From positions 1 to 49,363 of the forward strand of contig JAFQBT010000139.1 in the NCBI GenBank assembly GCA_017399625.1: DNA of 49,363 nt. The letters are read 5' to 3'. This DNA is from Oscillospiraceae bacterium (GTDB lineage Bacteria; Bacillota; Clostridia; Oscillospirales; Ruminococcaceae). Shown piece after piece: positions 10,101 to 17,475 of the stretch. How positions within the stretch are numbered: position 1 is the first letter of the stretch; every line of letters starts with the position of its first letter. The notes under the pieces were generated by a model. The model saw nothing but the letters and a program-made list of their open reading frames with translations. It was not told the DNA's origin and searched no databases. The position numbers and the translations under genes are program-made.

Positions 10101-11336
10101 AGCTATTCCGACCCGGCTGCAATCAAAGCAAGACAGCAGGCAACAACGATGAAGAACAACGGAGTCACAATCTTCTCCATCGGCGTCGGAATCGGCGATC
10201 AGACCATTAAAAAATACGTTGACCAGTGCCTTAACACAAGCCATTCGGTTGTTGACAGAAGAAACACCAACTATGAAATCGGCGCGGCGGATACCCCCGA
10301 CGCATTCAAAAACTGGCTTGGAAACAAAATCGGTTCCGGATATTATTACGACAGCACAAACTCAACCGGTCTTGCAAATGCGTTCAACAAAATCTTTGAA
10401 CAGATCAAAGAACTGAACGCGCAAAGTTCCCATCTTGATTGGGTTGCAACGGACCCCATGGGCGATATGGGCGTTCACGAACTCGATTCCGTTGAGTTCA
10501 TCGGATTCTATAACAAAGACGGCATTCTTGTTGAAGGCGACCTTAAAGGCGAAAGCGGAGACGGCGAAGAATATGAAAACACCGCAACCTTTGATGAATC
10601 CAAACATACAATCGAATGGGACATCAAGAAGTCCGGATACGTAAGCACCGCATTCGGAAACGTAACGAATTACCGCTGCACTCTTAAATACAGAGTAAGG
10701 CTCCAGAACGAAATGAGCCAGTTCATCGAGCGGGAATCCTACGATACAAACGACGTTACATCCCTTACCTACCGAGTTATTGAACAAACCGGAAGCAACG
10801 TTACAATTTCCGACAGAAAAACCGTTGAATTCCCGATTCCGGCGGTTGAAGGCTATCTTTCCGAACTCAGCTTTACAAAAACAAACTCCGTCGGAGATCC
10901 TCTTCCGGGCGCAACTTTTGCTCTTGCCCACGATACCGAAAGCTGCGGATTCTGCCGCGGCGACGGAAAGGGACATGTTGAGGTAAGCGTTTATGAAGCA
11001 ACTTCCGACGAAAACGGAAATGTTTCCTTCAGCAATATCCCTTCCGGACACACCTACACCCTTACCGAAACGGTCGTTCCGGACGGTTATAAACCGAACG
11101 ACAACACCTATTCCATAAAAGTTTCCTACGATGCCCTTACCGTAACAGTTACCGGAAAGAGCGGAGAGGAAATCACCTGGGATGAGTTCATCGAGAACGA
11201 AATCCAGTATGTTCTTCCTTCCACCGGAGGAAGCGGCAGAGATCTGATTTATACATCGGGCTTTATGCTTTTCACAGCGGCGGCCATAATGTACGGATAC
11301 TTCCGAAAGCGCGGAAAAAGGGAGGCGAGGGAATAA
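7155..11336 (+). CDS. Pilus tip adhesin with CHAP-like, VWA and SpaA-like domains, LPSTGG anchored
   Basis: A 1393-residue surface protein. A basic N-terminus and hydrophobic helix (about 27-45) act as signal. Next come six HxHxxxC-type repeats (about 50-190; for example HFHSEEC, HSHNEGC, HLHTEEC, HSHIESC). Residues about 212-360 resemble a CHAP amidase, but the Cys of the usual WCAxF motif is Ser (DWSAMF) and the His of HxGIV is absent (ELMGIV), so it is probably non-catalytic. A long helical, Glu/Ala-rich region follows. The VWA domain (about 805-1090) has the MIDAS elements DISQT, TNIEGG and LSDG. A SpaA-like Ig domain spans about 1234-1335. The sorting signal LPSTGG (1354-1359) is followed by a hydrophobic stretch and RKRGKR. 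VWA proteins at this operon position typically cap sortase pili and bind host or matrix ligands. Confidence 0.88.
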   Translation: MGNVFQKKAKELNNNRKNRSLWKKVFRPLALIAVFCTTYILILPAITMEGEAVCGFEEHFHSEECYEKVVIEELLCGYEENEEILHEHSEGCYKNDGTLNCTEQEVQLHSHNEGCYASVEKEILICEAGEHLHTEECFAKEEYPETYLCGMGIHSHIESCYGADGNLICSIPEHSHGAECVSEEVDSSADTETPEDWEASLSGISFSGNWAKDILAVAESQIGYSESAENVILVGEELKGYTRYGEKYGDPYGDWSAMFVAFCVEYAGITDFATETESERWLLALDAEGKLLSGDFVPETGDLVFIDTDNDGEAELMGIVTGKVSGTEKIEFIAGDTENARVEYLIYETSDPAILGYCELPENPMAKEEILSAESVAEKIMNLPSAEEAKEKLEGFNSVLDKESYEVYKEELGTAVAEIKEAYETFDDAQKLIAGDISVLAGIETVLTEAEWKELSVLSEDKAFVSVLEAVDSENEKVGIGKNAVFGFKGETKTYVDEKFGEARIKLEIVLPLPAEKAVFDLDAMSWIEEAEIKAEIAAEAAAQTLTGYLRIRAESLEETVVPGTFGESVAVKILEMSHGEEVFVTIAAAMEHNVWEETCETHGTEEKLRVESKHLAVNAVMDEATQQAEYEALLAEFEALAAENLPEEELKAKAEELWNKVSERYNKGFLSEEKFRELSEKISVLIYGDLDTIAEYADGYNWKAFVENGGFGEYNNYESIGSASGEFINSVIENNIFSASGFAGTVNAAGNDDPSDSQIRAEGGENVSSEGAVYVSKTIDGTEIENVFDITLEIITQDIVTEVYKEPDMAVVIVMDISQTMNSDFGGSTRYAAAMTAAENFIKQFRQNNKGASKIGFVAFNTDAHQIFPLSQCYTAAQETSLISAMKNGTSTIINKSGYASAHNRFTNIEGGLKRAYDMLNSAGNEHKYVVFLSDGFPTTYLNTGTSAAYDGYDPYDANGTRFYDSVQKLNGKNRPCAYGTSYSDPAAIKARQQATTMKNNGVTIFSIGVGIGDQTIKKYVDQCLNTSHSVVDRRNTNYEIGAADTPDAFKNWLGNKIGSGYYYDSTNSTGLANAFNKIFEQIKELNAQSSHLDWVATDPMGDMGVHELDSVEFIGFYNKDGILVEGDLKGESGDGEEYENTATFDESKHTIEWDIKKSGYVSTAFGNVTNYRCTLKYRVRLQNEMSQFIERESYDTNDVTSLTYRVIEQTGSNVTISDRKTVEFPIPAVEGYLSELSFTKTNSVGDPLPGATFALAHDTESCGFCRGDGKGHVEVSVYEATSDENGNVSFSNIPSGHTYTLTETVVPDGYKPNDNTYSIKVSYDALTVTVTGKSGEEITWDEFIENEIQYVLPSTGGSGRDLIYTSGFMLFTAAAIMYGYFRKRGKREARE

Positions 11337-11425
11337 AAAAACAAGCTTTCCTGAAAAAAACTGAAAAAAGCGCCCGGAAGAATATCCGGTATAACAAAAA
11401 TACTTTAAAGAAAGGATATAACACG

Positions 11426-13177
11426 ATGAAAAGATTTTTAGCCATAGTCCTTTGCCTTATTATGGTCTTCAGCCTTTCCGCAACCGCATTTGCAGAAGAG
11501 CACAGCCACACCATCACAATCTATAACAACCAGAACAAAGATTACGTTTATGCGGCATATCAGATTTTTGACGGCGATCTCAATACCGACGGCGTTCTTT
11601 CCAACATCGCCTGGGGCAGCGGCGTTGACGGAGCTGCGCTTCTTGCGGAACTCCAGGGCGTTGCGGCATACAGCAGCTGCACCGACGCAAAAAGCGTTGC
11701 CGCAGTTCTTGCAGCAGCACCCCTCAAAATGGATGACCCCATCGCCAAGGCATTTGCAGATATCGTTGCAAAACATGTCATCAGCGGAGCCGGAAAAACA
11801 TCCAGCTATGACAATACCGCAAAACACCACCTGATCACCGGTCTTGAGGACGGTTATTACATCGTTATCAACGAAACCATTTCCTCCGAACCCAACAGCA
11901 CCTATTCCCGCTATATCCTCGAAGTTGTCCGCGACACCGAAGTTTCCCATAAAGGCGAATTCCCCACTGTTGATAAAAAGATCGACGAAGGCGGAAACAA
12001 AGTTGAACTCAACGAAGCAGGCATCGGCGAAGCTGTAAAATATGAAATCACCGGTACTCTTCCGGAAAACCTTGATGATTACGTAACTTATTACTACGCA
12101 TTCAGAGATACCCTTTCCGCAGGTCTTACCTATAACGACGACGTCAGAATCACCGTAAACGGCGTTGACGTAACAAAATATTTCTATAAGGAAGGCGTTG
12201 CGTATTCCGGAACCGATCCCGCAGACCCTTATAAAGGCGGAACCTCTCTCTATTTCGGAATCCAGGATCTCCTTGCTCTCGAACTTCTCGCAGACCCGGT
12301 TGTTGGCGAAATCACCGGCAAAACCCTTGTTGTTGTAACCTATTCCGCAACCGTTAACGAAAACGCTGTTATCGGTGTTGAAGGTAACCCCAACAAAGTC
12401 CGCATTGAATATGACAACAACCCCAACACCGAAGAAGTTCCCACAACTCCTCCCGAAATCCCCGAAAAACCCGTTCCCACCGAACCTCCCACGGAAACTC
12501 CCGAAGACGAAGTTGAATCCTATGTAACTTCCCTTACCGTAAAAAAAGTTGACGGTGCAGGCAATATCCTCACCGGTGCGGAATTCACCCTTTCCGGCGA
12601 TGCAGTAAGAACTATGCTTGTTACCCGCAAAACCTTTGCAGTTGCAACCGGAAGCGAAGTTCCGGTTTACTGGGAACTTGTTGCAGGCGGATTCACCGAT
12701 GTTGCCCCGGTTCTCGAAGATGACCCGGCAACCACCGATATCGATGAAAAAACCATTCATCTTTACGTAACCGCATACCCCACCCATGTTATCAAGGAAG
12801 TTAAGGAAGTAATCACAAAAACCGAATCCGTTGAAGTAAAAGCCTTCGTCGGCGAAGACGGTCTTGTTACCTTCACCGGACTTTGCGCAGGCGATTATGT
12901 ACTTACCGAAAGCGTAACTCCGGCGGGTTACAACACCATCGACCCCATCGAATTCACCATCACCTTCCATCCGGACAACAAGGAATTTATCTGCGACAAC
13001 AGCTGGATCCTTGAGGACCAGACCACCAACACCTTCTATGCAACCATCGTAAACGTTGCGGGTTCCACCCTTCCTTCCACCGGCGGCATCGGCACCACGA
13101 TCTTCTATATCCTCGGCGGAATCCTTGTTGCAGGTTCCCTTGTTTTCCTCGTAACCAAAAAACGCATGGGCGCATGA
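11426..13177 (+). CDS. Major backbone pilin with LPSTGG signal
   Basis: A 583-residue fimbrial subunit: signal peptide ending AFA, an N-terminal domain, a central isopeptide-type domain from about residue 180 and a C-terminal Cna/SpaA domain from about 366. FPTVDKKI (about 179-186) probably contains the lysine used for intermolecular linkage. A Pro/Glu/Thr-rich linker (about 335-366) separates the domains. The E-box YVLTESVTPAGY (about 491-502) fits an internal isopeptide bond. LPSTGG (549-554) is followed by a membrane segment and KKR. It lies between the tip adhesin and class C sortase genes, as in known Gram-positive pilus operons. AAAGGA precedes the ATG, and a strong stem-loop follows the stop codon. 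Confidence 0.9.
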   Translation: MKRFLAIVLCLIMVFSLSATAFAEEHSHTITIYNNQNKDYVYAAYQIFDGDLNTDGVLSNIAWGSGVDGAALLAELQGVAAYSSCTDAKSVAAVLAAAPLKMDDPIAKAFADIVAKHVISGAGKTSSYDNTAKHHLITGLEDGYYIVINETISSEPNSTYSRYILEVVRDTEVSHKGEFPTVDKKIDEGGNKVELNEAGIGEAVKYEITGTLPENLDDYVTYYYAFRDTLSAGLTYNDDVRITVNGVDVTKYFYKEGVAYSGTDPADPYKGGTSLYFGIQDLLALELLADPVVGEITGKTLVVVTYSATVNENAVIGVEGNPNKVRIEYDNNPNTEEVPTTPPEIPEKPVPTEPPTETPEDEVESYVTSLTVKKVDGAGNILTGAEFTLSGDAVRTMLVTRKTFAVATGSEVPVYWELVAGGFTDVAPVLEDDPATTDIDEKTIHLYVTAYPTHVIKEVKEVITKTESVEVKAFVGEDGLVTFTGLCAGDYVLTESVTPAGYNTIDPIEFTITFHPDNKEFICDNSWILEDQTTNTFYATIVNVAGSTLPSTGGIGTTIFYILGGILVAGSLVFLVTKKRMGA

Positions 13178-13219
13178 TGATTTTCTGAAAAACAGGATTC
13201 ATTCAGTTTAATCAAAAAA

Positions 13220-13246
13220 GGGCGGGGGATTTTTATTCCCCCGCCC
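13220..13246 (+). promoter_or_regulatory. GC-rich stem-loop after the backbone pilin gene, no U-tract
   Basis: A perfect 10-bp stem GGGCGGGGGA / TCCCCCGCCC with a 7-nt loop lies 42 nt past the pilin stop and just before the sortase ribosome-binding site. No T-run follows, so full termination is unlikely. A role in protecting the upstream pilin mRNA 3' end, or in partial read-through, is inferred. Confidence 0.6.
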
Positions 13247-13266
13247 GCAGAAGAAAGGAGAAACCT

Positions 13267-14091
13267 ATGAAAAAGAAAGGAATTTCATCAACGGTCATTC
13301 TTGTTCTCATAATGGTCATAGGTCTGTCCCTTCTTCTGTATCCCGCCATAAGCGACTGGTGGAACGCAAGAGTTTCCTCCCATGCTGTAAAGGATTATAT
13401 CCAGCAGATTGCCGATATCGACGACGGTAAATATAAGGAAATCTGGCAGCAGGCAAGGGAATATAACAAAAAAGCCGCGGAAAGAAAAAACCAGTATTTC
13501 CTCAGCGATGAGGAAAAAGCGGAATATAATGCGGCTTTCAATGTCGGCGGAACGGGAATTATGGCATATATCGAAATCCCCTGCATAGACGTTATGCTTC
13601 CGGTCTATCACGGAACGGAGGAACCTGTTCTCCAGGTTGCGGTGGGACATCTTGAATGGACCAGTCTTCCCACCGGAGGAGAAAGCACCCACTGCGTTCT
13701 TTCCGGACACCGGGGACTTCCTTCCGCAAAGCTTTTCAGTGACCTTGATAAAGTTCTTGTCGGGGATTATTTCCGGCTCAACGTTCTTGACGAGGTGCTC
13801 ACCTATGAGGTTGACCAGATAAGGATTGTCCTTCCGGAGGAAACTTCCGAACTTGTCATCGAGGAAGGAAAGGATTACTGCACTCTTGTAACCTGCACCC
13901 CCTATGGAGTCAACAGCCACCGTCTTCTTGTCAGGGGACACAGAATCGATAATATCGAGGAAGCCCAGGAAGTAAGGGTAACTTCCGACGCGATGATAAT
14001 CGAAAAACTTATTGTTGTTCCCTTTGTTTTTGTTCCGGTTCTTGCGGTGATGTTCGCGGTTCTCCTTTTGGGAGGAAAAAAACGCGGATGA
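13267..14091 (+). CDS. Class C sortase (pilus polymerase)
   Basis: A 274-residue membrane-bound transpeptidase that links backbone pilins by cleaving LPxTG and joining it to the pilin lysine. It has an N-terminal membrane segment (about 9-27), a C-terminal membrane segment (about 245-268) typical of class C, and the IPCIDVMLPVYHG core strand. The catalytic triad is His148 (SGHRG), Cys210 (VTCTPYG) and Arg223 (LLVRG). The DPx lid motif that usually lies just before the GxMGYIEIP segment reads FNVGGTG here, so the canonical lid Asp-Pro is missing. AAAGGAG precedes the ATG. It lies between the two pilin genes. Confidence 0.92.
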   Translation: MKKKGISSTVILVLIMVIGLSLLLYPAISDWWNARVSSHAVKDYIQQIADIDDGKYKEIWQQAREYNKKAAERKNQYFLSDEEKAEYNAAFNVGGTGIMAYIEIPCIDVMLPVYHGTEEPVLQVAVGHLEWTSLPTGGESTHCVLSGHRGLPSAKLFSDLDKVLVGDYFRLNVLDEVLTYEVDQIRIVLPEETSELVIEEGKDYCTLVTCTPYGVNSHRLLVRGHRIDNIEEAQEVRVTSDAMIIEKLIVVPFVFVPVLAVMFAVLLLGGKKRG

Positions 14092-14133
14092 TTTTTCTGA
14101 ACGAATATCTCTTTTGGTAAGGAGGTTTTTTTC

Positions 14134-14805
14134 TTGATTAAAAGATTTTTTGCTTTGCTTCTGGCAATTGTTGTTTTTGGCGCATTTCCGGTTTTTGCCT
14201 TCGGTCACGAAGTTCCGGACCCGGAAAGGAAAGGTTCCGTAACCGTCACGGTGACCTATAAGGGCGAACCTGTTCCCGGCGGAACGCTTACCATCTATAA
14301 GGTCGGAAACGTCGTTTCCGACGACGGAAACTATGGCTTTGCCTTTACCGGGGATTTTGCGGAATGTCCCGTTTCAATCGATGAAATCGGTTCTTCGGAA
14401 CTTCCGGCGGCTCTTGCAAAAATTGCCGCGGAAAAAAATATCGACGGAATAACCGGCTGGATAGACCACCGGGGAAAAGTTTCCTTCACCGATCTTGAAA
14501 TCGGGCTTTATCTTGCGGTTCAGGGAAGAGCCGCCGCCGGATTCGGAAAGATAAATCCCTTCCTCATTTCCGTTCCTTATTACAACGGGGAAAGCTATAT
14601 CTATGACGTTGACGCATCCCCGAAAATCGACCTTAAGCCGAAGCCGGAAGAACCGGATGACCCGGAAGATCCTCCGGATAAACCGGATGACGAACTTCCG
14701 GATACCGGGCTTATGAACTGGCCGGTTCCGGTAATGGCGGTTTCCGGCGCGGTTCTTATCGGAGTCGGAATCATTCTTCGCCGCGTTGAAAGGAAAATGA
14801 AATGA
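14134..14805 (+). CDS. Minor/basal pilin with LPDTG signal
   Basis: A 223-residue exported subunit. The start is TTG at 14134, with AAGGAGG (14119-14125) 8 nt upstream. It has a signal peptide ending VFAF, a single Cna-like beta domain (about 30-165; GGTLTIYKV, FTDLEIGLYL), then a Pro/Asp/Glu-rich linker (about 168-187). LPDTG is at 188-192, followed by a membrane segment and a basic tail. Small size, a Pro-rich stalk and a place before a second sortase fit a wall-anchoring basal pilin. Its stop overlaps the next start by 4 nt (ATGA). Confidence 0.87.
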   Translation: MIKRFFALLLAIVVFGAFPVFAFGHEVPDPERKGSVTVTVTYKGEPVPGGTLTIYKVGNVVSDDGNYGFAFTGDFAECPVSIDEIGSSELPAALAKIAAEKNIDGITGWIDHRGKVSFTDLEIGLYLAVQGRAAAGFGKINPFLISVPYYNGESYIYDVDASPKIDLKPKPEEPDDPEDPPDKPDDELPDTGLMNWPVPVMAVSGAVLIGVGIILRRVERKMK

Positions 14806-15401
14806 AAATAAGATTGAGCGCTGTTTTTATCATATCGGGTTTTCTGCTTCTTGCGGGCGCTCTGGGGCTTTTCTTCCATAACGAAAAGCTCCAGGAGGAA
14901 GCGGCGATGGCTTCGGAAAACCTTATGCCGCAGATCGTTGAGGCGATAAAAATCGAACAGGAAAAGGAATCCAAACCGGCTGTTGTTTCTCCGGAGGAAA
15001 AGGAAATGGTTTCCGTCGCAATAGATGGGGAAAATTACCTTGGCTTCATCGGAATCCCGAAGCTCGGGCTCCAGCTTCCGGTTATAGCGGACTGGGATTA
15101 TGAAAAGCTGAAGACTGCGCCCTGCCGCTATTCCGGTTCCCTTTATACGGATGATTTTGTTGTGATGGCGCATAACTATAAAAAGCATTTCGGAAGGCTT
15201 TCACAGCTCGTCAGCGGCGATACGGTCACTTTTACCGATATGGAAGGGGAAACGACCAGCTATGAAGTCGTTTCCGCGGAAACGCTCCCAAAAACCGCCG
15301 TGGAGGATATGACCGCGGGGGAATTTGATCTCACCCTTTTCACCTGCACTTACAGCGGCGAAGCAAGGGTTACCATACGCTGCGACAGAACGGAAAACTG
15401 A
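14802..15401 (+). CDS. Second sortase, short form, possible pilus-anchoring enzyme
   Basis: A 199-residue sortase with an N-terminal membrane helix (about 5-24), a charged linker, and the catalytic fold from about residue 80 (YLGFIGIPKLGLQLPV). The catalytic residues are His124 (MAHNYKKHFG), Cys182 (FTCTYSG) and Arg193 (VTIRCDR). It lacks the C-terminal membrane helix of class C enzymes. Translational coupling with the LPDTG pilin (ATGA overlap) suggests it handles that pilin or attaches the finished pilus to the wall. The exact class (B- or D-like) cannot be fixed by eye. Confidence 0.88.
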   Translation: MKIRLSAVFIISGFLLLAGALGLFFHNEKLQEEAAMASENLMPQIVEAIKIEQEKESKPAVVSPEEKEMVSVAIDGENYLGFIGIPKLGLQLPVIADWDYEKLKTAPCRYSGSLYTDDFVVMAHNYKKHFGRLSQLVSGDTVTFTDMEGETTSYEVVSAETLPKTAVEDMTAGEFDLTLFTCTYSGEARVTIRCDRTEN

Positions 15402-15415
15402 ATTAAATAAAAAGG

Positions 15416-15449
15416 CTCCGCACCTGTTTTTTGAGTGCGGAGTTTTTTT
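15416..15449 (+). terminator. Rho-independent terminator of the pilus operon
   Basis: The stem CTCCGCAC (15416-15423) pairs with GTGCGGAG (15435-15442) and is followed by seven T. It lies 14 nt after the sortase stop. Confidence 0.9.
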
Positions 15450-15728
15450 GTTTTTTTGGGCGGAAAGGTTATTTGTGCGGAGAGAGAAGCTGTAAGAGGC
15501 TTTAAAACGGATTTTATGCGGAACTTGGGAAAGTTTCGCTGGAGATGGAAAAACGTATTAAACGGGCTTAAAAGCCCGCTTACTGAAAGAGAACGCCGGA
15601 GATTGTTTTTGAATTAAAAGCGGAAAATTAATTTTGAAGGAATACGGATTCTTCGCTTCGCTCAGAATGACATTACCGCGCCACCGTAGGGAACGGATAA
15701 AAAGCCCCCCTTGTTAAAGGGGGGGTGG
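15450..15728. other. Intergenic, no gene seen
   Basis: No credible coding frame. It holds a small palindrome around 15561-15577 (CGGGCTTAAAAGCCCG) and a short element at about 15647-15671 reading TTCTTCGCTTCGCTCAGAAT, of a type I recognise as a dispersed intergenic repeat in Clostridia. A GGGGGCTTTTT-like palindromic unit lies at about 15700-15728. Confidence 0.5.
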
Positions 15729-15796
15729 TTTTGGCTTTGCCAAAACCGGGGGGATTCTGTTGAAATTACCGGCTGAATTTAACGGGATGGGATTAC
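15729..15796 (+). repeat. Dispersed repeat block A
   Basis: This 68-bp block begins with the small palindrome TTTTGGCTTTGCCAAAA. It is present in inverted orientation at the window end (49299-49363), with about two mismatches over the part visible there. Confidence 0.85.
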
Positions 15797-15798
15797 AA

Positions 15799-15842
15799 TC
15801 CCTCCGTCAGCTTCGGTGACATCTCCCTTTGCACAAGGGAGG
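15799..15842. repeat. Palindromic unit AATCCCTCC...GGGAGG
   Basis: A REP-like unit: ATCCCTCCGTCAGCTTCGGT, then CTCCCTTTGCACAAGGGAGG. The unit contains two small hairpins. Related units occur at 16003, 20300, 23090 and 49169. Confidence 0.75.
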
Positions 15843-15870
15843 CTGCCCTTCGGGTTACCTGTGAATCCCT

Positions 15871-15936
15871 CTTCCGTCAGCCTTCGGCTGACACCTTCCC
15901 CTCTGGGAAGGCTGATTACCTCGGAGGAAGGCGGAG
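15871..15936 (+). repeat. Dispersed repeat block C
   Basis: Contains the hairpins CCGTCAGCCTTCGGCTGAC and CCTTCCCCTCTGGGAAGG, then GCTGATTACCTCGGAGGAAG. An inverted copy lies at 49227-49290 with scattered substitutions. Confidence 0.8.
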
Positions 15937-16002
15937 GAACACCTCATTCATCACCGCCCTGCGTTTTCAACTTTCAGCTCTCAACTTTACACTAAAAAAG
16001 AA

Positions 16003-16056
16003 TCCCTCCGTCATTTCCTGCGGAAATGCCACCTCCCTTTGCACAAGGGAGGTTTT
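16003..16056 (+). repeat. Dispersed repeat block B
   Basis: Reads AATCCCTCCGTCATTTCC, then GGAAATGCCACCTCCCTTTG, ending ACAAGGGAGG. An inverted, nearly identical copy lies at 49169-49222. Confidence 0.85.
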
Positions 16057-16060
16057 TAAA

Positions 16061-16309
16061 TGAGCACGGGTTCCAGAAGGATGAGCACGGAGAAAACGAA
16101 AGCTGAGCACGCGGTTCCGGAAAACCGATTCCCGGTGCTCAAAAACCCATTCGGGTTCAAAAACCGGACGAAAAAAGACGGGGAAATTCTGGCCGGAAAA
16201 TGGATTTTCCGGCGGCTTTCCGGGTGGATTTTTGGCAATGAATTTTATAAAAACGGCGCTGAGCACTGTTTGAGCACGAAAGAACCGGCCTTGCTGCGTT
16301 CCGTGCTCA
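16061..16309. repeat. Cluster of seven TGAGCAC/GTGCTCA motifs
   Basis: TGAGCAC occurs at 16061, 16082, 16104, 16260 and 16271, and its complement GTGCTCA at 16135 and 16303, all within 250 bp of non-coding sequence. The 95-codon frame across it has no ribosome-binding site and no recognisable product. Confidence 0.6.
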
Positions 16310-16344
16310 AATTAAAAGACCGAAAAACCGGGTACAGCATAATG

Positions 16345-16554
16345 TAAGAAAATCCCAGAATTGTAAAAATCAAGGAGATTTTTTAAGCCAAATTGTTATA
16401 AAATTGTAAATTTTCGTTTCCGAAGCAAACAAATTAACCCATAGGGTATTGATTTTAAATAGGATTTGTTGTAGCATATAGGATGCTGAAAAATATACTT
16501 AAAATTTTGTATTGAATTTTTATATATAATTAATTTTTGGAGGAAAACGGATTT
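16345..16554 (+). promoter_or_regulatory. AT-rich leader with candidate promoter for the 26-kb cluster
   Basis: Strongly AT-rich sequence ahead of the first gene of the SipW cluster. A perfect -10 box TATAAT lies at 16525-16530, but no good -35 sits 17 bp upstream. TATACT at 16494-16499 is a second candidate. A small hairpin, AGCAT/ATGCT, lies near 16473-16487. I could not match a known riboswitch by eye. Confidence 0.4.
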
Positions 16555-17427
16555 ATGGAAAAGACCCGGGAAATGTTTAAAAAACTTCTGATGTTATTTG
16601 TTGCGGCGGTTCTTGTTTTTTGCGGAGCCACCGAAGCTTTTGCGGACGAGAGCACAGATTCCGGAAACCTTGTCCTTGAGGAAAACAAAGAGGAATTTGA
16701 TTTCGGCGAAACGAACGCGGTTTTTGATTACTCCGTGCTCGAACGCCAGATCACCGTTGCAATCGCTCTTGATGAGCACGGCTATACCGCAGCAAGCTGG
16801 GACGTTCTCGAAAAGGCGCTTGATAATGCAATAATGCTTCTCGATAATGCAGAAAGCCAGCAGGAAATCACCGATACCGCCGATGCGCTGCAAAAAGCGG
16901 TTTCCGCCCTTGTTCCGATGGATTATTCAAAACTCGAAAAATCCCTTGGTCTTCTCTATGGAAAAATCGATGAGAACTCCGAAGTCCAGGATGTCTGGGT
17001 AAGGGTAAGCGCCGCGGTTGAAAAATCGAAGGGACTTCTTCTCAGCGGCGACCAGGCACTTGTTGATTCCGCTGTTGCGGAACTGGAAGCCCTCCTTGAG
17101 GAGATCGAAAACATCCCCGCCGGCGAACCGGAAACCATCATCAAGGAAGTGGAAGTCCAGGTTCCTCCCTCCGATGATTTCTGCAACATTCCGGGACACA
17201 AAATCTGGCCGGTGCTCTTCTTCATAAGCCTTGCGATTAATGCCGCCCTTGCGGTTCTCATCGGATATGTTTTCTCGAAAATGAAAAACTCCGAAGATAA
17301 TATCCCCCTTGTCGGATACGATATCGACGATGACATCGACGGTATGGACGATTCTGACGATTATACGAACGACGATTTTGCTGAGGATTATGAAAACGAA
17401 GCCTTCGCAGATGACGACGAAGATTAA
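16555..17427 (+). CDS. Membrane-anchored extracellular protein with FIVAR-like domain
   Basis: A 290-residue protein. The start is ATG 16555, with GGAGGA 10 nt upstream; an in-frame TTG at 16537 would overlap that site. It has a signal peptide ending AFA and a FIVAR-like helical module (about 58-118; pattern YTAASWDVLEKALDNA, then ADALQKAVSAL). A second, weaker helical copy (about 120-185) is followed by one membrane helix (about 213-240). The C-terminal tail is very acidic, with about 40 residues of Asp/Glu runs, and should lie in the cytoplasm. It is the first gene of the SipW cluster. FIVAR-like repeats are known from cell-surface and carbohydrate-associated proteins. A bridge between wall and cytoplasm is inferred from topology. 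Confidence 0.75.
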   Translation: MEKTREMFKKLLMLFVAAVLVFCGATEAFADESTDSGNLVLEENKEEFDFGETNAVFDYSVLERQITVAIALDEHGYTAASWDVLEKALDNAIMLLDNAESQQEITDTADALQKAVSALVPMDYSKLEKSLGLLYGKIDENSEVQDVWVRVSAAVEKSKGLLLSGDQALVDSAVAELEALLEEIENIPAGEPETIIKEVEVQVPPSDDFCNIPGHKIWPVLFFISLAINAALAVLIGYVFSKMKNSEDNIPLVGYDIDDDIDGMDDSDDYTNDDFAEDYENEAFADDDED

Positions 17428-17475
17428 TACAGGCAACCGAAACTGAAAGATCAATTTCTGAGGTGACTTTTGAAT

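Noticed and set aside
13012-13247. Stem-loop at 13220 as the terminator of a separate pilin transcript
   Set aside because: No T-run follows and the sortase ribosome-binding site begins a few bases later, so full termination is unlikely.
15799-16056. Possible CRISPR-like array in the repeat zone
   Set aside because: Repeats are palindromic, differ in length and spacing, lack uniform spacers, and occur elsewhere as single units; no cas genes are present.
16060-16347. 95-codon + strand frame in the repeat zone
   Set aside because: It begins inside the end of repeat B and its sequence is made of TGAGCAC motifs; no ribosome-binding site and no recognisable protein.
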